This document shows positions 1-8,749 of a stretch of DNA of 64,000 bases, in pieces (position 1 is the stretch's first letter; each line of letters opens with the position of its first letter). The position numbers and the translations under genes are program-made. Source of the stretch: Longispora fulva (lineage in GTDB: Bacteria; Actinomycetota; Actinomycetes; Mycobacteriales; Micromonosporaceae). The stretch spans positions 5,580,001-5,644,000 of the forward strand of contig NZ_JADOUF010000001.1 of the NCBI RefSeq assembly GCF_015751905.1. Reading direction: 5' to 3'. Below the pieces are notes generated by a model that made no database searches, was not told where the DNA came from, and worked only from the letters and a program-made list of their open reading frames with translations.

Positions 1-1
1 C

Positions 2-235
2 TCGCCCGGCATGGTCGTCACGATCCAGTTCGACGACGACCCGGACGACACCGAGACGTTCCTGCTCGGCTCCCGGGAGATCGCCGCGACCACGGACTAC
101 ACCGTGTACAGCCCCGAGTCGGCGCTGGGCACGGCCATCCTGGGCTCCGAGGCCGGCAAGACCGTGACCTACGCGGCCCCGACCGGCGCGCAGATCACCG
201 TGACCGTGGTCAAGTTCGAGCCGTTCTCCGGCTGA
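2..235 (+). CDS. greA: Transcription elongation factor GreA, C-terminal part
   Basis: GreA rescues backtracked RNA polymerase by stimulating transcript cleavage. Only the C-terminal FKBP-like domain lies in the window; the N-terminal coiled coil is beyond the left edge. The reading frame is open from base 2. The fragment shows the family layout: a strand ending in a 'LLGSREIA' segment, the 'SPESALGTAILGSEAGKTV' loop (family consensus SP-x-G-x-AL-G-x-x-x-G-D-x-V) and a final beta strand near the stop. Its D/G positions are slightly divergent. A hairpin at 259-284 follows the stop, so this is probably the last gene of its transcript. Family assignment is confident; the upstream part cannot be judged. 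Confidence 0.85.
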   Translation, partial: SPGMVVTIQFDDDPDDTETFLLGSREIAATTDYTVYSPESALGTAILGSEAGKTVTYAAPTGAQITVTVVKFEPFSG

Positions 236-258
236 CGCCCGCTACTCGAATCACGCCC

Positions 259-284
259 ACCGGGCCGCCTGCGGGCGGCCCGGT
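259..284 (+). terminator. Hairpin terminator after greA
   Basis: A perfect 11-bp stem (259-269 with 274-284) and a TGCG loop lie 23 bases after the greA stop. There is no U-run, as is usual in this GC-rich DNA. It also faces the end of the convergent M48 gene. Confidence 0.6.
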
Positions 285-362
285 TCCGTGACCGGGGCCA
301 TGTCTCGGTTCCGGGCCCGGGTGGCCCGGTTCCTTGTCTGGGTTCCGGGTCTCGGTCTCGGT

Positions 363-1613
363 TCAGTGCTCGACCCAGCCGATGTCGCGGGCCTTTCGGC
401 GGTAGAACCCGGCGAGTTCCTGGTCGATCCGGTCCGACTCCGCCTCCGACAACGCCACCCGGGGCTCCAGCCACGGACGCGACTCGACAAGCCGGGCCCG
501 CATACCCGCCGGCGGGTGGCTGGCCAGGATCGACGTCTCGGTGCGGATGCTCAACTGGCGGAACCACGCCATCCTCGGGCGCATCGATACGCGCGCCTCG
601 TCGGCGGCGGCCCGCCAGTCCCGGGGCTCGTCGCCGTTGCGGGCCGCCCGCCGGACCACCACGTCCAGGCCGGCCGCGCTCGCCAGCGAGTCGGTCAGGT
701 CCCGGGCGGCCGAGCTGCCGGCGACCAGAACGGCGAGTTCGTCAGCGTGGTATTCGGCCCGCTGCGAACTGCGCTCGCCCACCATCGACATGCCGATGTG
801 CACGAGCAGCAGGCTCCGACTGATCACCCACATGACCGGCCGCGCGATGAAGTCGACGAGCATGCTGAGGAAGCCGTAGACGTCACGGGGGCCCATCCTG
901 GTCAGAGCCGCCAGGTTCCCGAACGTGGTCAGCGCCGGATAGGTCAGCAGACGGGTACGCGGGTCACCGTTCACGAAGTGGCCGAGTTCGTGGCCGAGGA
1001 GCGCGACCCGTTGCTGGGGCGGGAGGGCCGCCCACATCGGCAGCCCGAGGCACAGGACGCGGCGGCGTCGGAGCCCGTACGTCCGGGCGAACGCATTGAA
1101 GTCGGTGTCGACCGCGACGTGGTCGGGCACGGGCGCGGCGGCAGCGGCGGCCACCCGTTCGATCAGCGCGAACAGCGTCGGCGCCTGAGCCCGGTCCAGC
1201 AGCTCGAGGTCATCCGGCAGGCCGGGGAACTTGGGCAGCAGCACCCAGACCACACCGAGGGCGAGCAGGGCCACCGGCACGGTCACCCACGACGGATGCG
1301 CGACGACGAGCCAGCCGGCCAGGGCCAGTAGTCCGAGCATGCCAGCGAGCAGCAGAAGGGACACCGCGATCAGGAACACGCCGGCCAGCCCGAGCACCGG
1401 CCGGCCGATCGGGCGGCCGAAGAACTCCGTGAGCTGGGCGCGGTTGAGGCGGAACGCCGCCCGGTAGAGCAGCCGGTCGATCCAGCCGACGCCCGTCACG
1501 CTGTGGTCGGTGGGCTCGTCGATGCCCCACTCGCAGCTCGGACACCAGGGTTCGCCGGTGTCGGCCGAGGTCAGGGGGGTGTGGCAGTGGGGGCAGGCGG
1601 TTGCGAGGGACAC
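363..1613 (-). CDS. M48 family membrane metalloprotease with N-terminal zinc ribbon
   Basis: A 416-aa predicted membrane protease. Residues 7-27 form a zinc ribbon (C7/C10 and C24/C27). Two hydrophobic segments cover about 72-100 and 108-127. The zinc protease motif HELGH is at 208-212, followed by a 'AEYHADELA' segment carrying the third-ligand glutamate typical of HtpX/Ste24-type M48 enzymes. Two further hydrophobic stretches lie between them. The family degrades membrane or secreted proteins at the membrane; the substrate here is unknown. The start is a GTG with a weak AGGA about 10 nt upstream. The fused zinc ribbon is less usual for the family and recurs in two unrelated membrane genes 1.4-2.4 kb away. 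Family call is firm, role is not. Confidence 0.85.
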   Translation of the reverse strand: MSLATACPHCHTPLTSADTGEPWCPSCEWGIDEPTDHSVTGVGWIDRLLYRAAFRLNRAQLTEFFGRPIGRPVLGLAGVFLIAVSLLLLAGMLGLLALAGWLVVAHPSWVTVPVALLALGVVWVLLPKFPGLPDDLELLDRAQAPTLFALIERVAAAAAAPVPDHVAVDTDFNAFARTYGLRRRRVLCLGLPMWAALPPQQRVALLGHELGHFVNGDPRTRLLTYPALTTFGNLAALTRMGPRDVYGFLSMLVDFIARPVMWVISRSLLLVHIGMSMVGERSSQRAEYHADELAVLVAGSSAARDLTDSLASAAGLDVVVRRAARNGDEPRDWRAAADEARVSMRPRMAWFRQLSIRTETSILASHPPAGMRARLVESRPWLEPRVALSEAESDRIDQELAGFYRRKARDIGWVEH

Positions 1614-1751
1614 GGTCGGGCATCCTGCCGGCGGACGGAGTGCCCGTCAACCGGGTTCCCCACAACGGTCCCGGACCGAGCCGTCCGAGGTCAGCTCCCC
1701 CAGACGCCACCCGGCGGTGGACCGTGCCGCCACGGCACGACGCGCGATCAG

Positions 1752-2963
1752 TCAGTCGAAGGTCACCGTGTGGCCGGCGGCGCGCAGCGCCGCGACCATC
1801 CGCTCCGCGTGGTCCTTGCCCCGGGTCTCCACGGAGAACGCCACCACCACCTCGCCCAGCGGCAGCCGCGCGTCGTAGCGCTCGTGCGCCACGTCGAGGA
1901 CGTTGGCCCCGTTCTCCGCGATCAGGGCGAGCAGCCGGACCAGCTGGCCGGGGCGGTCGGCGCACCGGACCGTGAACCGCTGGTAACGACCGGCGGCGGC
2001 GAGGCCGTGCTCGAGTACCCGGAGCAGGAGGAGCGGGTCGATGTTGCCGCCGGACAGGACGGCGACGGCCGGGGTCTCGACCTTGACGACCTCGGCCATC
2101 AGGGCGGCGACCCCGACGGCGCCGGCCGGTTCGGCGAGCAGCTTGTTGCGCTCCAGGAGGGCGAGCAGGGCGCGGGAGATGTCCTCGTCGGTGACCGTGA
2201 CGACCTCGTCGACGGTCTTCGCGATGTGCTCGAAGGTGAGCACGCCGGGGATGCTGACCCGGATGCCGTCGGCGATCGTGGAGGTCTCCGACAGCCGGAC
2301 CGGGTGGCCGGCCAGCAGCGACGGTGGTACCGCCGCGGCGCCGGCAGCCTGCACCCCGATGATCCGGATGTCGGGACGCAGCGCTTTGGCCGCGATCGCC
2401 AGCCCGGAGATCAGCCCGCCGCCGCCGATCCCCGCGATGATCGTCTTCACCTCCGGGCACTGTTCGAGGATCTCCAGGGCGACCGTGCCCTGGCCGGCGA
2501 TCACGTCCGGGTGGTCGAAGGGGTGGATGAACACGGCACCGGTACGCTCCGCGAACTCACTCGCGGCGACCAGCGCCTCCTCGACGGTGGCGCCGACGAG
2601 TTCGACGTGGGCCCCGTACCCCCGGGTGGCGGCGATCTTCGGCAGCGGCGCGCCGGTGGGCATGAAGACCGTCGACCGGGCACCCAGCGAAGTGGCGGCG
2701 AGCGCCACCCCCTGCGCGTGGTTGCCGGCGCTGGCGGCCACGACGCCCCGGGCCCGCTCGGCGTCGGACAACCGGGCGATCCGGACATAGGCCCCGCGTA
2801 CCTTGTACGCCCCGGCCCGCTGCAGGTTCTCGCACTTCAGCCACACGGGGCCACCGAGCTGCGCGGACAGCGTGCGCGATGGCTCCATCGGCGTCTCGCG
2901 GACCACGCCCGAGAGCAGCTCCCGGGCGGCGCGGACGTCGTCGAGTGTGACCAGTGCCGTCAT
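1752..2963 (-). CDS. ilvA: Threonine ammonia-lyase (threonine dehydratase), ACT-domain form
   Basis: A PLP enzyme converting L-threonine to 2-oxobutanoate and ammonia, the entry step to isoleucine. The product is 403 aa. The PLP lysine is K54 in 'GAYKVRGAY', a variant of the family S-F-K-x-R-G-A motif. The phosphate-binding glycine loop 'GIGGGGLISG' and a C-terminal ACT domain (about residues 325-403) follow. One ACT domain and this length match the TdcB-like/short IlvA class rather than the long two-ACT E. coli IlvA. The ATG at 2963 is chosen because homologous sequence begins there; AAGGAGG sits about 16 nt upstream, somewhat far. It is transcribed alone or ahead of the M48 gene (138-bp gap). 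Confidence 0.93.
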   Translation of the reverse strand: MTALVTLDDVRAARELLSGVVRETPMEPSRTLSAQLGGPVWLKCENLQRAGAYKVRGAYVRIARLSDAERARGVVAASAGNHAQGVALAATSLGARSTVFMPTGAPLPKIAATRGYGAHVELVGATVEEALVAASEFAERTGAVFIHPFDHPDVIAGQGTVALEILEQCPEVKTIIAGIGGGGLISGLAIAAKALRPDIRIIGVQAAGAAAVPPSLLAGHPVRLSETSTIADGIRVSIPGVLTFEHIAKTVDEVVTVTDEDISRALLALLERNKLLAEPAGAVGVAALMAEVVKVETPAVAVLSGGNIDPLLLLRVLEHGLAAAGRYQRFTVRCADRPGQLVRLLALIAENGANVLDVAHERYDARLPLGEVVVAFSVETRGKDHAERMVAALRAAGHTVTFD

Positions 2964-3009
2964 GCCCCAGATCGTGCCACCTCCTTGACCCGGCCGGTCA
3001 GCGGGCACG

Positions 3010-3219
3010 TTACCCCTGGGTACGGCTGGTCTGGGCTGCCGTGAGGACCCCGCCGGCCACCGCGATGGCCATCCCGACACAGGTGGCGATCACGAGGCCC
3101 CGTAGTGGCTTGAGCGCCGCCGGAGCAATCCCGACCTCGGAGTGGGCGCAGTTCTGGCACCAGGTCCAGGTGTCGGCCAGCGGGGTGTCGCACGTGGGGC
3201 ACCGCACCGGTGTCACCAT
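3010..3219 (-). CDS. Small zinc-ribbon, single-TM protein
   Basis: A 69-aa protein with an N-terminal CxxC pair (C7/C10) and a second pair (C21/C24), forming a zinc ribbon, then one hydrophobic helix at about 41-62. Its ATG overlaps the stop of the upstream DUF4328 gene (ATGGTGA), so the two are probably translationally coupled. The zinc ribbon resembles the ribbon at the start of that upstream protein, as if it were a split-off or duplicated module. I do not recognise a named family and infer no function beyond a membrane-anchored metal-binding module. Confidence 0.6.
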   Translation of the reverse strand: MVTPVRCPTCDTPLADTWTWCQNCAHSEVGIAPAALKPLRGLVIATCVGMAIAVAGGVLTAAQTSRTQG

Positions 3220-3974
3220 ATCCGGGGCTGGCGGCTGACCTGGGCTGCCGTGATGCCCCGGATCACGATGACCGCCAGCACCCCCGCGGCGGTGAGCGCC
3301 ACCAGGCCCGGCAGCCCCAGGGCGACCTTGGAGCCCAGCAGACCGGTGACCTTGTCGACGTCGAACGACTCGCCGGTCGAGTAGGGGGTGTAGAACTCCG
3401 TGTCGATCTCGCCGTCGTTGGCGTTGCCGAGCCGGGAGACGCAGTTGAACGCGAAGAACGTCAACCACCACCACGTGATCAGGGAGCCGGACACCTTCGT
3501 CCGGCCGCTCTCCGGGGCGGGCTCGCTGTTGAGTGCGATGTCCTTCAACGCCATCGGCACCAGGACGTACTGGGCGAGCGGGATGAACCAGCCGCCCACC
3601 GACATCCAGACGGGCTGCTGGGGCCAGGCATCCGGGATCAGGTCGGTGTTCTTCCGGGCCCGGTAGGTCCAGATCACCATGAAGACGACGCCGGCGACCA
3701 GGCCGAGAATCAACAGCAGATAGCCGGCGAGCTCGACCAACACTCCGTAGTTGAACTCCGCGTCGGACCGCACGACCGCGATCTCCAGCAGCGGCGACAG
3801 CGTCGCGATCAGCAGACCCACCAAGCTGACGGCGACCGCGACGTAGCTGCCGATGGCCGGGCCGGTCAGGGACAACAGCGGCCGGGGCTGCGCGACGAGG
3901 CCGGCCGGAAGGCCACAGGTGCGACAGGCCGGGTCGGTCTCGGACAGCGCGGCGTTGCAGGACGGGCAGTGCAC
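3213..3974 (-). CDS. DUF4328-like zinc-ribbon membrane protein
   Basis: A 253-aa polytopic membrane protein. An N-terminal zinc ribbon (CPSC and, eleven residues later, CRTC) precedes about five hydrophobic segments. The 'GWFIPLAQYVLVPMALKDI' stretch is characteristic of the actinobacterial DUF4328 family, whose function is unknown. I use the GTG at 3974, which has AGGAG five bases upstream; a GTG at 4004 is also open but has no ribosome site. The last bases overlap the start of a 69-aa zinc-ribbon protein. Transcription diverges from the DUF2269 gene. Confidence 0.75.
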   Translation of the reverse strand: MHCPSCNAALSETDPACRTCGLPAGLVAQPRPLLSLTGPAIGSYVAVAVSLVGLLIATLSPLLEIAVVRSDAEFNYGVLVELAGYLLLILGLVAGVVFMVIWTYRARKNTDLIPDAWPQQPVWMSVGGWFIPLAQYVLVPMALKDIALNSEPAPESGRTKVSGSLITWWWLTFFAFNCVSRLGNANDGEIDTEFYTPYSTGESFDVDKVTGLLGSKVALGLPGLVALTAAGVLAVIVIRGITAAQVSRQPRIW

Positions 3975-4049
3975 GGGGGCTCCTGGGGCTTGAGGGGAGA
4001 GCACACGCTACGTGTCCCACTTCCGCCCCGCAAGGCCTCTAAATCGGCC

Positions 4050-4061
4050 TAGACTTTAAAT
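4050..4061 (+). promoter_or_regulatory. Probable leaderless promoter -10
   Basis: TAGACT at 4050-4055 is followed by six bases and then the ATG at 4062, so transcription would start at or next to the start codon. There is no Shine-Dalgarno sequence. No clear -35 is seen. Confidence 0.5.
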
Positions 4062-4583
4062 ATGGGTACATTTCTACGGCTGCTGCACGTACTCTCCGCC
4101 ATCCTGATCATCGGGCCACTGGCGGTGATCCCCCTGCACGGCCTCCGCGGGCTGCGCGACCGGGACGTCGTCACCGTCCGCGAGGCCGGCAAGGCCGCCA
4201 CCCGGCTCGGGTTCGCGTCGATCCTGGTGGCCGTGCTCGGCGGGATCCTGGCGAAGTACCTGAAGTACCGGACCGGCACGCCCTGGATCGTGATCGCCGC
4301 GACCCTGTACATCGTGCTCGTGGTCATCGTGTTGTTCTGGACCGCGCCGGCGCTCCGCAAGGCCGCGAGGACCATCGAGGCCGGCACCTTCGAGCTGCCG
4401 GCGCCCCCGGAGGGCGCGGACCAGCCGGCCACACCGGAGATGATGGCGGCGACCGGGAGCTATCTCACCACGAAGTCCGAGGTCGACAAGGCCGTCGGGC
4501 GGGTCGGCGCGGCCGCCGGGGTCACCCTGCTGCTCGTGGTCGCGATCGTGACGCTGATGGTGAGCAGGCCGTTCGGGCGCTGA
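4062..4583 (+). CDS. DUF2269-like integral membrane protein
   Basis: A 173-aa protein with hydrophobic segments at about 4-24, 48-66, 76-97 and 147-166. The start 'FLRLLHVLSAILIIGPLAV' and the overall four-helix plan resemble the DUF2269 group of predicted membrane proteins. Function is unknown. It is a single gene, divergent from the DUF4328 operon and convergent with the amidase. Translation most likely starts leaderless at 4062. Confidence 0.65.
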   Translation: MGTFLRLLHVLSAILIIGPLAVIPLHGLRGLRDRDVVTVREAGKAATRLGFASILVAVLGGILAKYLKYRTGTPWIVIAATLYIVLVVIVLFWTAPALRKAARTIEAGTFELPAPPEGADQPATPEMMAATGSYLTTKSEVDKAVGRVGAAAGVTLLLVVAIVTLMVSRPFGR

Positions 4584-4652
4584 GGGCGCTGGCGACCCCG
4601 GCCGGCACCCGGTGGGGCCGACGCTGCCGGTCACGCCCCACTCGTCACCGTC

Positions 4653-6008
4653 TCAAGATCTTGATCTTGGGGCTCTCGGCCAGCTCGGCGCGTGCCGGCG
4701 CCACGGGGCCGCCAGCTCCAGCAGCCCGGCCACGGCCAGCAGCATCAGCTCCGAGCCGGGCGGCCCGACCAGTTGCACGGCCGCCGGCAGGCCGTCGCCG
4801 CGCACCCCGGACGGCACCACGATCGCCGGCAGGCCCGCGACGTTCCACGGGGCGGAGTAGGGGGCGTAGCGCATGTTGGCCACCAGGTTCGCCCGCCACG
4901 GCCGGCGGGACCACTCGGCGGCCTCCAGCGGCGCCCCCGCCAGCGCCGGCGTGACCAGCAGGTCGTAGTCGCCCAGCCAGCTCAGAGCCTGGCCGCGCCA
5001 CCGGGTCCGCTGCCCGGACGTGACCTCGGCCGTGCGCACCGCCTGCTCGCCGAGCGCCACGTGCCGCCGGGTGCGGCGTTGCAGCTCGGAGTAGTCCAGA
5101 TCGCGGGAGTCCAGGTAGGACGAGGCCGTCCACGTCGCGAGAACCACGGCACCGAGCCTCTTCGGGTACGGCACCTCCGCCCGGATCGCCGAGTGCCCCG
5201 CCCCGACCAGCGACCGCACGGCCCGACTGACCGCCGCCCGGTTGTCGGCATCGGGGCTGACCCCGGGAATCGGGCTGTGCAGGGACACCGCCACCCGCAG
5301 CCGGCCCGGCTCGGTCAGCTTGTGCGTCCGCCGGCCGGCCAGCACCGCGAACCCGACCGCGGCGTCGGCGACCGTGGTGGCGAGGATGCCGTTCTCCGCC
5401 AGCCCGTACCACGCGTTGGCCCCGATCCCGGCCGGCACCACGCCCCGGCCCGGCTTCAGCCCGACGAGTCCGCAGCACGCCGCCGGGATCCGGATCGACC
5501 CCAGCCCGTCATTGCCGTGCGCGATCGGCACCAGCCCCGCGGAGACCGCCGCCGCCGAACCCCCCGACGACCCGCCCGGCGAGCGGTCCAGCCGCCACGG
5601 GTTGCGGGTCACGATCTCCTTGTCGTCGCACGTCCCCCACAGGCCCAGCTCGGGCATGCGGGACGTGCCCACCACGATCGCCCCGGCCCCGCGCAGCCGG
5701 CGGACCACCTCGTGGTCGGCGTCGGCCACGTGCGGCCAGTCGGCCCCCGACCGCTCACCGGCGACCGCGACGTTCTCCTTCACCGCCACCGGCACCCCGG
5801 CGAGGGGCAGGTTCGTCAGCTCCGGCAGCCCGTCCACGGCCTCGGCCTCGGCCAGCGCCCGCGGCCCCCGCAGTGCCCGGAACGCGCCCAGGTGCCGGTC
5901 CGTGGACCGGATGTAGTCCAGGTGGTCGGCCACCACCTCGGTCGCTGACGCATCGCCGCGCCGCACCGCCCGAGCGATCTCCCGCGCGGTTGCACCGACC
6001 CAGGCCAT
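4653..6008 (-). CDS. Amidase (amidase-signature family)
   Basis: A 451-aa amide hydrolase. The Ser-cisSer-Lys triad is visible: K77 in 'VAVKEN', S148 in 'GGSSGG' and nucleophile S171 in 'GLGSIRIPA'. This is the AmiE/GatA-type amidase-signature fold. GatA itself is unlikely because no gatB or gatC is adjacent. The substrate cannot be told; such enzymes act on aliphatic or aryl amides and nitrile-pathway products. The start is supported by AAGGAGG six bases before the ATG. The upstream neighbour metB is 237 bp away behind a hairpin, so this is probably its own unit. Confidence 0.88.
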   Translation of the reverse strand: MAWVGATAREIARAVRRGDASATEVVADHLDYIRSTDRHLGAFRALRGPRALAEAEAVDGLPELTNLPLAGVPVAVKENVAVAGERSGADWPHVADADHEVVRRLRGAGAIVVGTSRMPELGLWGTCDDKEIVTRNPWRLDRSPGGSSGGSAAAVSAGLVPIAHGNDGLGSIRIPAACCGLVGLKPGRGVVPAGIGANAWYGLAENGILATTVADAAVGFAVLAGRRTHKLTEPGRLRVAVSLHSPIPGVSPDADNRAAVSRAVRSLVGAGHSAIRAEVPYPKRLGAVVLATWTASSYLDSRDLDYSELQRRTRRHVALGEQAVRTAEVTSGQRTRWRGQALSWLGDYDLLVTPALAGAPLEAAEWSRRPWRANLVANMRYAPYSAPWNVAGLPAIVVPSGVRGDGLPAAVQLVGPPGSELMLLAVAGLLELAAPWRRHAPSWPRAPRSRS

Positions 6009-6082
6009 GACCGACCTCCTTCGTAAGTCGAATCCCTGCCCCGAGCCCCGGACCACGCCGGAGCCCGGAGCGCGGGATGCTG

Positions 6083-6113
6083 GCCGGCGCTCCGCTGTGG
6101 GCGGAGCGCCGGC
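6083..6113 (-). terminator. Hairpin after metB
   Basis: A perfect 13-bp GC-rich stem (6083-6095 with 6101-6113) with a 5-base loop lies in the 237-bp gap between metB and the amidase gene. No U-run. Apart from this hairpin and the amidase RBS, I see nothing else in the gap. Confidence 0.5.
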
Positions 6114-6245
6114 GCGCGCGTTCCTGTGAGCCGGGCACCACTCGGCTCGTGCGCCGAGCACGACCCGGTGCGTTGGCCACGCGCGGCCCCTTCGCACGGG
6201 CCGAGCGCGACCCGGAGCTTGGGCCGTGTGCGGCCCGGCCCGGTT

Positions 6246-7385
6246 CTAGCCGAGTGCTTCGGCGAGGTCCGCGAGCAGGTCGTCGACGGTCTCGATGCCG
6301 ACGGACAACCGCACCAGATCGGCGGGCACCTCCAGCGACGTGCCCGCCACCGAGGCGTGGGTCATCCGGCCCGGATGCTCGATCAACGACTCGACCCCGC
6401 CCAGAGACTCGCCCAGCGTGAACAGCGTGGCCCGGTTGCAGACCTCGACGGCCGCCTGCTCGCCGCCCTGCACCCGGAAACTGATCATGCCACCGAACCG
6501 GTGCATCTGCTTGGCCGCGATCTCGTGCCCCGGGTGCTCCGGGAGCCCCGGGTAGTAGACGGTGTGCACCTTCGGGTGCCGCACCAGGTACTCCGCGATC
6601 CGCTCAGCGTTGTCCGAGTGCCGCTCCATCCGCACGGCGAGGGTCTTGATCCCCCGCAGCGTGAGCCACGCGTCGAACGGACCGGCCACGGCCCCCATCG
6701 CGTTCTGGTGGTACGCCAGCTCCTCGCCCAGCCCGGCGTCCGCGGCGATCAGCGCGCCACCGACCACGTCCGAGTGCCCGCCCACGTACTTCGTCGTCGA
6801 GTGCACCACCACGTCCGCGCCGTGCGACAACGGCTGCTGCAGGTAAGGGGACGCGAACGTGTTGTCCACGACCAGCTTCGCCCCGCCCTCGTGCGCGACC
6901 CCGGCCAGCGCCGCGATGTCGGCGATCCCCAGCAGCGGGTTCGTCGGCGTCTCCACCCAGACGATCTTCGTCTCCGGCCGGATCGCCGCCCGCACCGCCG
7001 CCACGTCGGACAGCTTCGCCGACGTCCAGCTGATCCCCCAGCGCTCGGCGACCTTCGCGAACAGCCGGAACGTGCCCCCGTACGCGTCGTCGGGGATGAC
7101 CACGTGGTCGCCCGGCTTGCACACGGTCCTGATCAGGGCGTCCTCGGCGGCCAGGCCGCTGGCGAACGCGAGACCCCGCTGCCCGCCCTCCAGCGCCTGC
7201 AGGCACTCCTCCAGCGCGGTGCGGGTCGGGTTGGCCGAACGGGAGTACTCATACCCCTCGCGCAGGCCACCCACGCCATCCTGCTTGTACGTGGACGTCT
7301 GGTATATGGGCACCACCACCGCGCCGGTGCGGGGGTCAGGCTCCTGACCGGCGTGAATGGCGAGCGTATCGAAGCCGTGTGTCAT
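6246..7385 (-). CDS. metB: Cystathionine gamma-synthase / trans-sulfuration PLP enzyme
   Basis: A 379-aa Cys/Met-metabolism PLP enzyme. It joins O-succinyl- or O-acetyl-homoserine with cysteine to give cystathionine, or acts as the gamma-lyase; the two are hard to separate by sequence. 'YEYSRSANPTR' near residue 45, the cofactor aspartate in 'VVDNTFASPYLQQP' and PLP lysine K199 in 'HSTTKYVGGHSD' are intact. Cystathionine beta-synthase is encoded 8 kb away, so both halves of trans-sulfuration are in this window. The ATG at 7385 has no good RBS but a TACGCT -10 box ends seven bases before it, suggesting a leaderless transcript. It diverges from msrA. Confidence 0.92.
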   Translation of the reverse strand: MTHGFDTLAIHAGQEPDPRTGAVVVPIYQTSTYKQDGVGGLREGYEYSRSANPTRTALEECLQALEGGQRGLAFASGLAAEDALIRTVCKPGDHVVIPDDAYGGTFRLFAKVAERWGISWTSAKLSDVAAVRAAIRPETKIVWVETPTNPLLGIADIAALAGVAHEGGAKLVVDNTFASPYLQQPLSHGADVVVHSTTKYVGGHSDVVGGALIAADAGLGEELAYHQNAMGAVAGPFDAWLTLRGIKTLAVRMERHSDNAERIAEYLVRHPKVHTVYYPGLPEHPGHEIAAKQMHRFGGMISFRVQGGEQAAVEVCNRATLFTLGESLGGVESLIEHPGRMTHASVAGTSLEVPADLVRLSVGIETVDDLLADLAEALG

Positions 7386-7398
7386 GACTCTGAGCGTA
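7386..7398 (-). promoter_or_regulatory. Probable leaderless promoter of metB
   Basis: TACGCT on the minus strand (7398-7393), seven bases before the ATG at 7385. No -35 could be recognised. Confidence 0.4.
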
Positions 7399-7473
7399 AC
7401 CGTTGGCTCCGACAGACCGGCGGTAAGCACGTCGTAATGGGCAGGTGACCAGCGACTGCGGCATGCTGGTGTC

Positions 7474-8121
7474 ATGCGCAGACCACGTGATCTCGACATC
7501 CCCACCGCTGAGCAGGCCCTGCCCGGCCGCGCGGAGGCCATCCGGGTCGCGGCCCGGCACACCGTCCTCGGTACCCCTCTCGTGGGCCCCTGGCCTTCCG
7601 GTTTCGAGGTGGCCATCCTCGGCCTCGGCTGCTTCTGGGGCGCGGAGCGGATCTTCTGGAGGCTCCCGGGGGTGTACTCGACCTCGGCGGGGTACGCCGG
7701 GGGACACACCCCGAATCCGACATACGAGGAGGTGTGCTCCGGGGGGACCGGGCACGCCGAGGTGGTCCAGGTCGTCTTCGACCCCGCCGTGATCTCCTAC
7801 GAGACGGTGCTGAAGGAGTTCTGGGAGAACCACGACCCGACGCAGGGGATGCGGCAGGGCAACGACCTGGGGACGCAGTACCGGTCGGCGATCCTGACGA
7901 CGACGGTGGAGCAGCAGGCGGTGGCGGAGGCGTCGCGGGCGGCGTTCGGGCCGGTGGTGGCGGGGGCCGGGCTCGGGGTGATCACCACGGAGATCGAGCC
8001 GGCGAGGGAGTTCTTCTACGCCGAGGACTACCACCAGCAGTACCTGGACAAGAACCCCGGGGGCTACTGCAACCACGGCCCCAACGGGCTGAGCTGCCCC
8101 ATCGGCGTGGCCCGGGGGTGA
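7474..8121 (+). CDS. msrA: Peptide methionine-S-sulfoxide reductase MsrA
   Basis: A 215-aa repair enzyme that reduces Met-(S)-sulfoxide in oxidised proteins. The catalytic cysteine is C53 in '[11 protein letters not shown]', followed by the family segment '[12 protein letters not shown]' and the substrate-pocket '[10 protein letters not shown]'. C-terminal cysteines in '[13 protein letters not shown]' are the usual resolving/recycling residues. About 40 N-terminal residues precede the core, as in other actinobacterial and E. coli-type MsrA. The stop overlaps the GTG of the next gene by 4 bp, so the two are co-translated. Confidence 0.95.
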   Translation: MRRPRDLDIPTAEQALPGRAEAIRVAARHTVLGTPLVGPWPSGFEVAILGLGCFWGAERIFWRLPGVYSTSAGYAGGHTPNPTYEEVCSGGTGHAEVVQVVFDPAVISYETVLKEFWENHDPTQGMRQGNDLGTQYRSAILTTTVEQQAVAEASRAAFGPVVAGAGLGVITTEIEPAREFFYAEDYHQQYLDKNPGGYCNHGPNGLSCPIGVARG

Positions 8122-8713
8122 CCGCGCACTGCTGCGACACGATGGCCGTGCAACTGGCCCACGACTGCGACCTGCATCCGGACCCGTACGACTGTCCGGA
8201 TGCGGTCGTGGTTTCGAGGCCGGGTGGCGGGCCTATGGCCTGCCCGTCCACGACGGCGGCGCGAGCTACATCGCCATCGTGCACTGTCCGTGGTGCGGGT
8301 CCCGGCTGCCGCAGACCGTCGAGGAGGAGTGGGAGGCCGCCGTCCGCGCCAGGGGGCTGGACCCCGACGCCGAGGACGACCTGCCGGCACACCTGGACTG
8401 GGAGCGCGCGGGATACCGGCGTGACTCGGCACTCCTGGCCGCGATCGGGGCGCATCTCGCTCCCCAGGTCAGTCGAATCAGTGTCCGACTGCCGCGCCAG
8501 TTGGCCGATGACGCCGTCGCCGCGTGGCATCGTGACGACGAGGGCGACATCGGCGAGGAGACACCGGAACAGGCCGCCGTGCGGGACCATGCCGCGTATC
8601 TGGCCCTGATCGGACTCGTCATCACACAGCGTGGCGTGGCCGACGGCGACGAGGTCGTGGTGGACCTGGACGTCACCCACGTCGGGGCCGCGCTACGAGC
8701 CGCAGAGGGCTGA
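8118..8713 (+). pseudogene. DUF6980-like zinc-binding protein, interrupted by an apparent frameshift
   Basis: Read from the GTG at 8118 (GTGA overlap with msrA), the frame gives 'HCCDTM', then 'CDLHPDPYDCPDAVV'. From about 8210 the expected continuation 'FEAGWRAYGLPVHDGGASY' and 'HCPWCGSRLP' lies in another frame, which then stays open to 8713. The parts join if one base is missing near 8205-8213. The combined Cys/His pattern is what I recall for small DUF6980 proteins, here with about 130 extra C-terminal residues that I cannot assign. No slippery heptamer is visible, so a sequencing error or a real mutation is more likely than programmed shifting. The intact downstream frame could alternatively start at the GTG at 8279 (144 aa). 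Confidence 0.6.
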
Positions 8714-8749
8714 GAGCCACATGCCGGACCGCTTGATTCATTATTCCGG

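Noticed and set aside
4653-6008. GatA subunit of Asp/Glu-tRNA amidotransferase
   Set aside because: Amidase-signature triad is shared, but gatB/gatC are absent nearby and GatA-specific flanking segments are not seen.
8200-8215. Programmed -1 frameshift site in the DUF6980-like gene
   Set aside because: No slippery heptamer of the form X-XXY-YYZ and no evident downstream pseudoknot; mutation or sequencing error is simpler.
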